Shown: one piece after another, positions 5,004 through 5,485 of the stretch
How the letters are laid out: the number at the start of each line of letters is the position of its first letter
How positions within the stretch are numbered: position 1 is the first letter of the stretch
Origin: JBCBJZ01 sp038522635
GTDB lineage: Bacteria; Pseudomonadota; Alphaproteobacteria; Rhizobiales; Hyphomicrobiaceae
Reading direction: 5' to 3'
Assembly: GCA_038522635.1 (NCBI GenBank)
Contig: JBCBJZ010000190.1
Span: 1 to 5,485, forward strand
DNA length: 5,485 nucleotides
Notes under the pieces: model-generated
Databases searched by the model: none
What the model saw: the letters and a program-made list of their open reading frames with translations, nothing else
What the model was told of the DNA's origin: nothing
Translations under genes and position numbers: made by a program

Positions 5004-5485
5004 ATGATGGCCACAACAATCCAGTTTTGGTTCGATTTTGCGAGCCCGTACGCATTCATTGCAGCGAAACGAGTGCAGGCCATTCCAGCCGGTGGCTCGA
5101 CGCAGTTCGATTGGCAGCCCTTTCTCGTCGGCTTTGCGCTTCGAGCAAAGACGCAGGGCATAAGCAGTACCCAACTCGTGACCGAGGCCGAGGCCCGATA
5201 CCGCAAGCACGACGTTCACAGAGCGTGCAACCGCTTGGGCCTGCCGCTTCGTTGGCCGTCTCGTTACCCAAGGGGCAGCATGTTGGCCGCGCGGATTGCT
5301 TTTTGGGCGCGGGGAAGCGCTTGGCAAGTGCCGTTCATTGATGCCGTCTTCGAAGCGAACTTCTTAAAAGACCGCGACATTGCATCAGAGGATTGTATAC
5401 GCTCGATCCTCACCGACCTGGCCATCGAACCCGAAAGCACAATTGCTGCTGCCACAGACCCCAAACTGAAAGAAGCCTTCCGCAC
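5004..5485 (+). CDS. DsbA-family protein, 2-hydroxychromene-2-carboxylate isomerase-like, 5' partial
   Basis: The first 160 codons lie in the window and the frame is still open at the right edge; family members are about 200 residues. The N-terminus, F-W-F-D-F-A-S-P-Y-A-F-I-A at residues 8-20, is the thioredoxin-fold start of the kappa-class GST/HCCA isomerase family, with Ser14 at the position that contacts glutathione in characterised members and no CxxC. Further family marks are W-Q-P-F-L-V-G (37-43), R-K-H-D-V-H-R (67-73), G-L-P-L (79-82) and Y-P-x-G-S-x-L-A-A-R (88-97), where many relatives have Asn-Ser or Asn-Thr instead of Gly-Ser. Characterised relatives isomerise 2-hydroxychromene-2-carboxylate in naphthalene breakdown, but most family members have unknown substrates and no catabolic genes are visible here. 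ATG at 5004 and ATG at 5007 are both possible starts; an upstream in-frame stop is at 4938. Only a weak GGGA precedes them. Confidence 0.85.
   Translation, partial: MMATTIQFWFDFASPYAFIAAKRVQAIPAGGSTQFDWQPFLVGFALRAKTQGISSTQLVTEAEARYRKHDVHRACNRLGLPLRWPSRYPRGSMLAARIAFWARGSAWQVPFIDAVFEANFLKDRDIASEDCIRSILTDLAIEPESTIAAATDPKLKEAFR

Noticed and set aside
4761..5327. Minus-strand open frame of 188 codons
   Set aside because: It lies antisense to both the tRNA and the HCCA isomerase-like gene and contains the antisense-tRNA artefact E-R-F-E-L-S-A-S-P-L-P-R-E. The plus-strand frame has clear family motifs.

Overview
The window looks like chromosomal housekeeping sequence from an alphaproteobacterium. 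The basis is gene content and order: murA, a DUF2948 gene, hisD and a UPF0262 gene follow one another on the minus strand, an arrangement I associate with Alphaproteobacteria. The DNA is GC-rich (about 60% or more in the genes sampled by eye). I cannot name a genus.

Minus-strand block (4433 down to 1). A small, highly charged protein gene (4239-4433) lies upstream of murA (2723-4012), which encodes the first committed enzyme of peptidoglycan synthesis. After a 251-bp gap come a DUF2948 gene (1971-2471), hisD (562-1860, last step of histidine synthesis) and a UPF0262 gene. The UPF0262 gene starts on a GTG that overlaps the hisD stop and runs off the left edge. The overlap makes hisD and UPF0262 a likely translationally coupled pair. 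The other gaps (226, 251 and 110 bp) are wide enough for separate promoters, but I could not identify a convincing one.

Plus-strand block (4817 to 5485). A complete tRNA-Thr(GGT) gene with encoded CCA is followed by a small terminator-like hairpin. Next is the 5' part of a DsbA-family gene resembling 2-hydroxychromene-2-carboxylate isomerase, cut by the right edge.

The roughly 380 bp between the two blocks (4434-4816) holds no gene I can support. It carries a 17-bp tandem repeat touching the presumed ribosome binding site of the small gene, and a perfect 10-bp inverted repeat just before the tRNA. No mobile element, CRISPR array, toxin or defence system is visible. The observations most worth checking are the unusual UPF0262 protein (glycine-rich insertions and a divergent C-terminus), the two short tandem repeats that sit in 5' leaders, and the inverted repeat before the tRNA.
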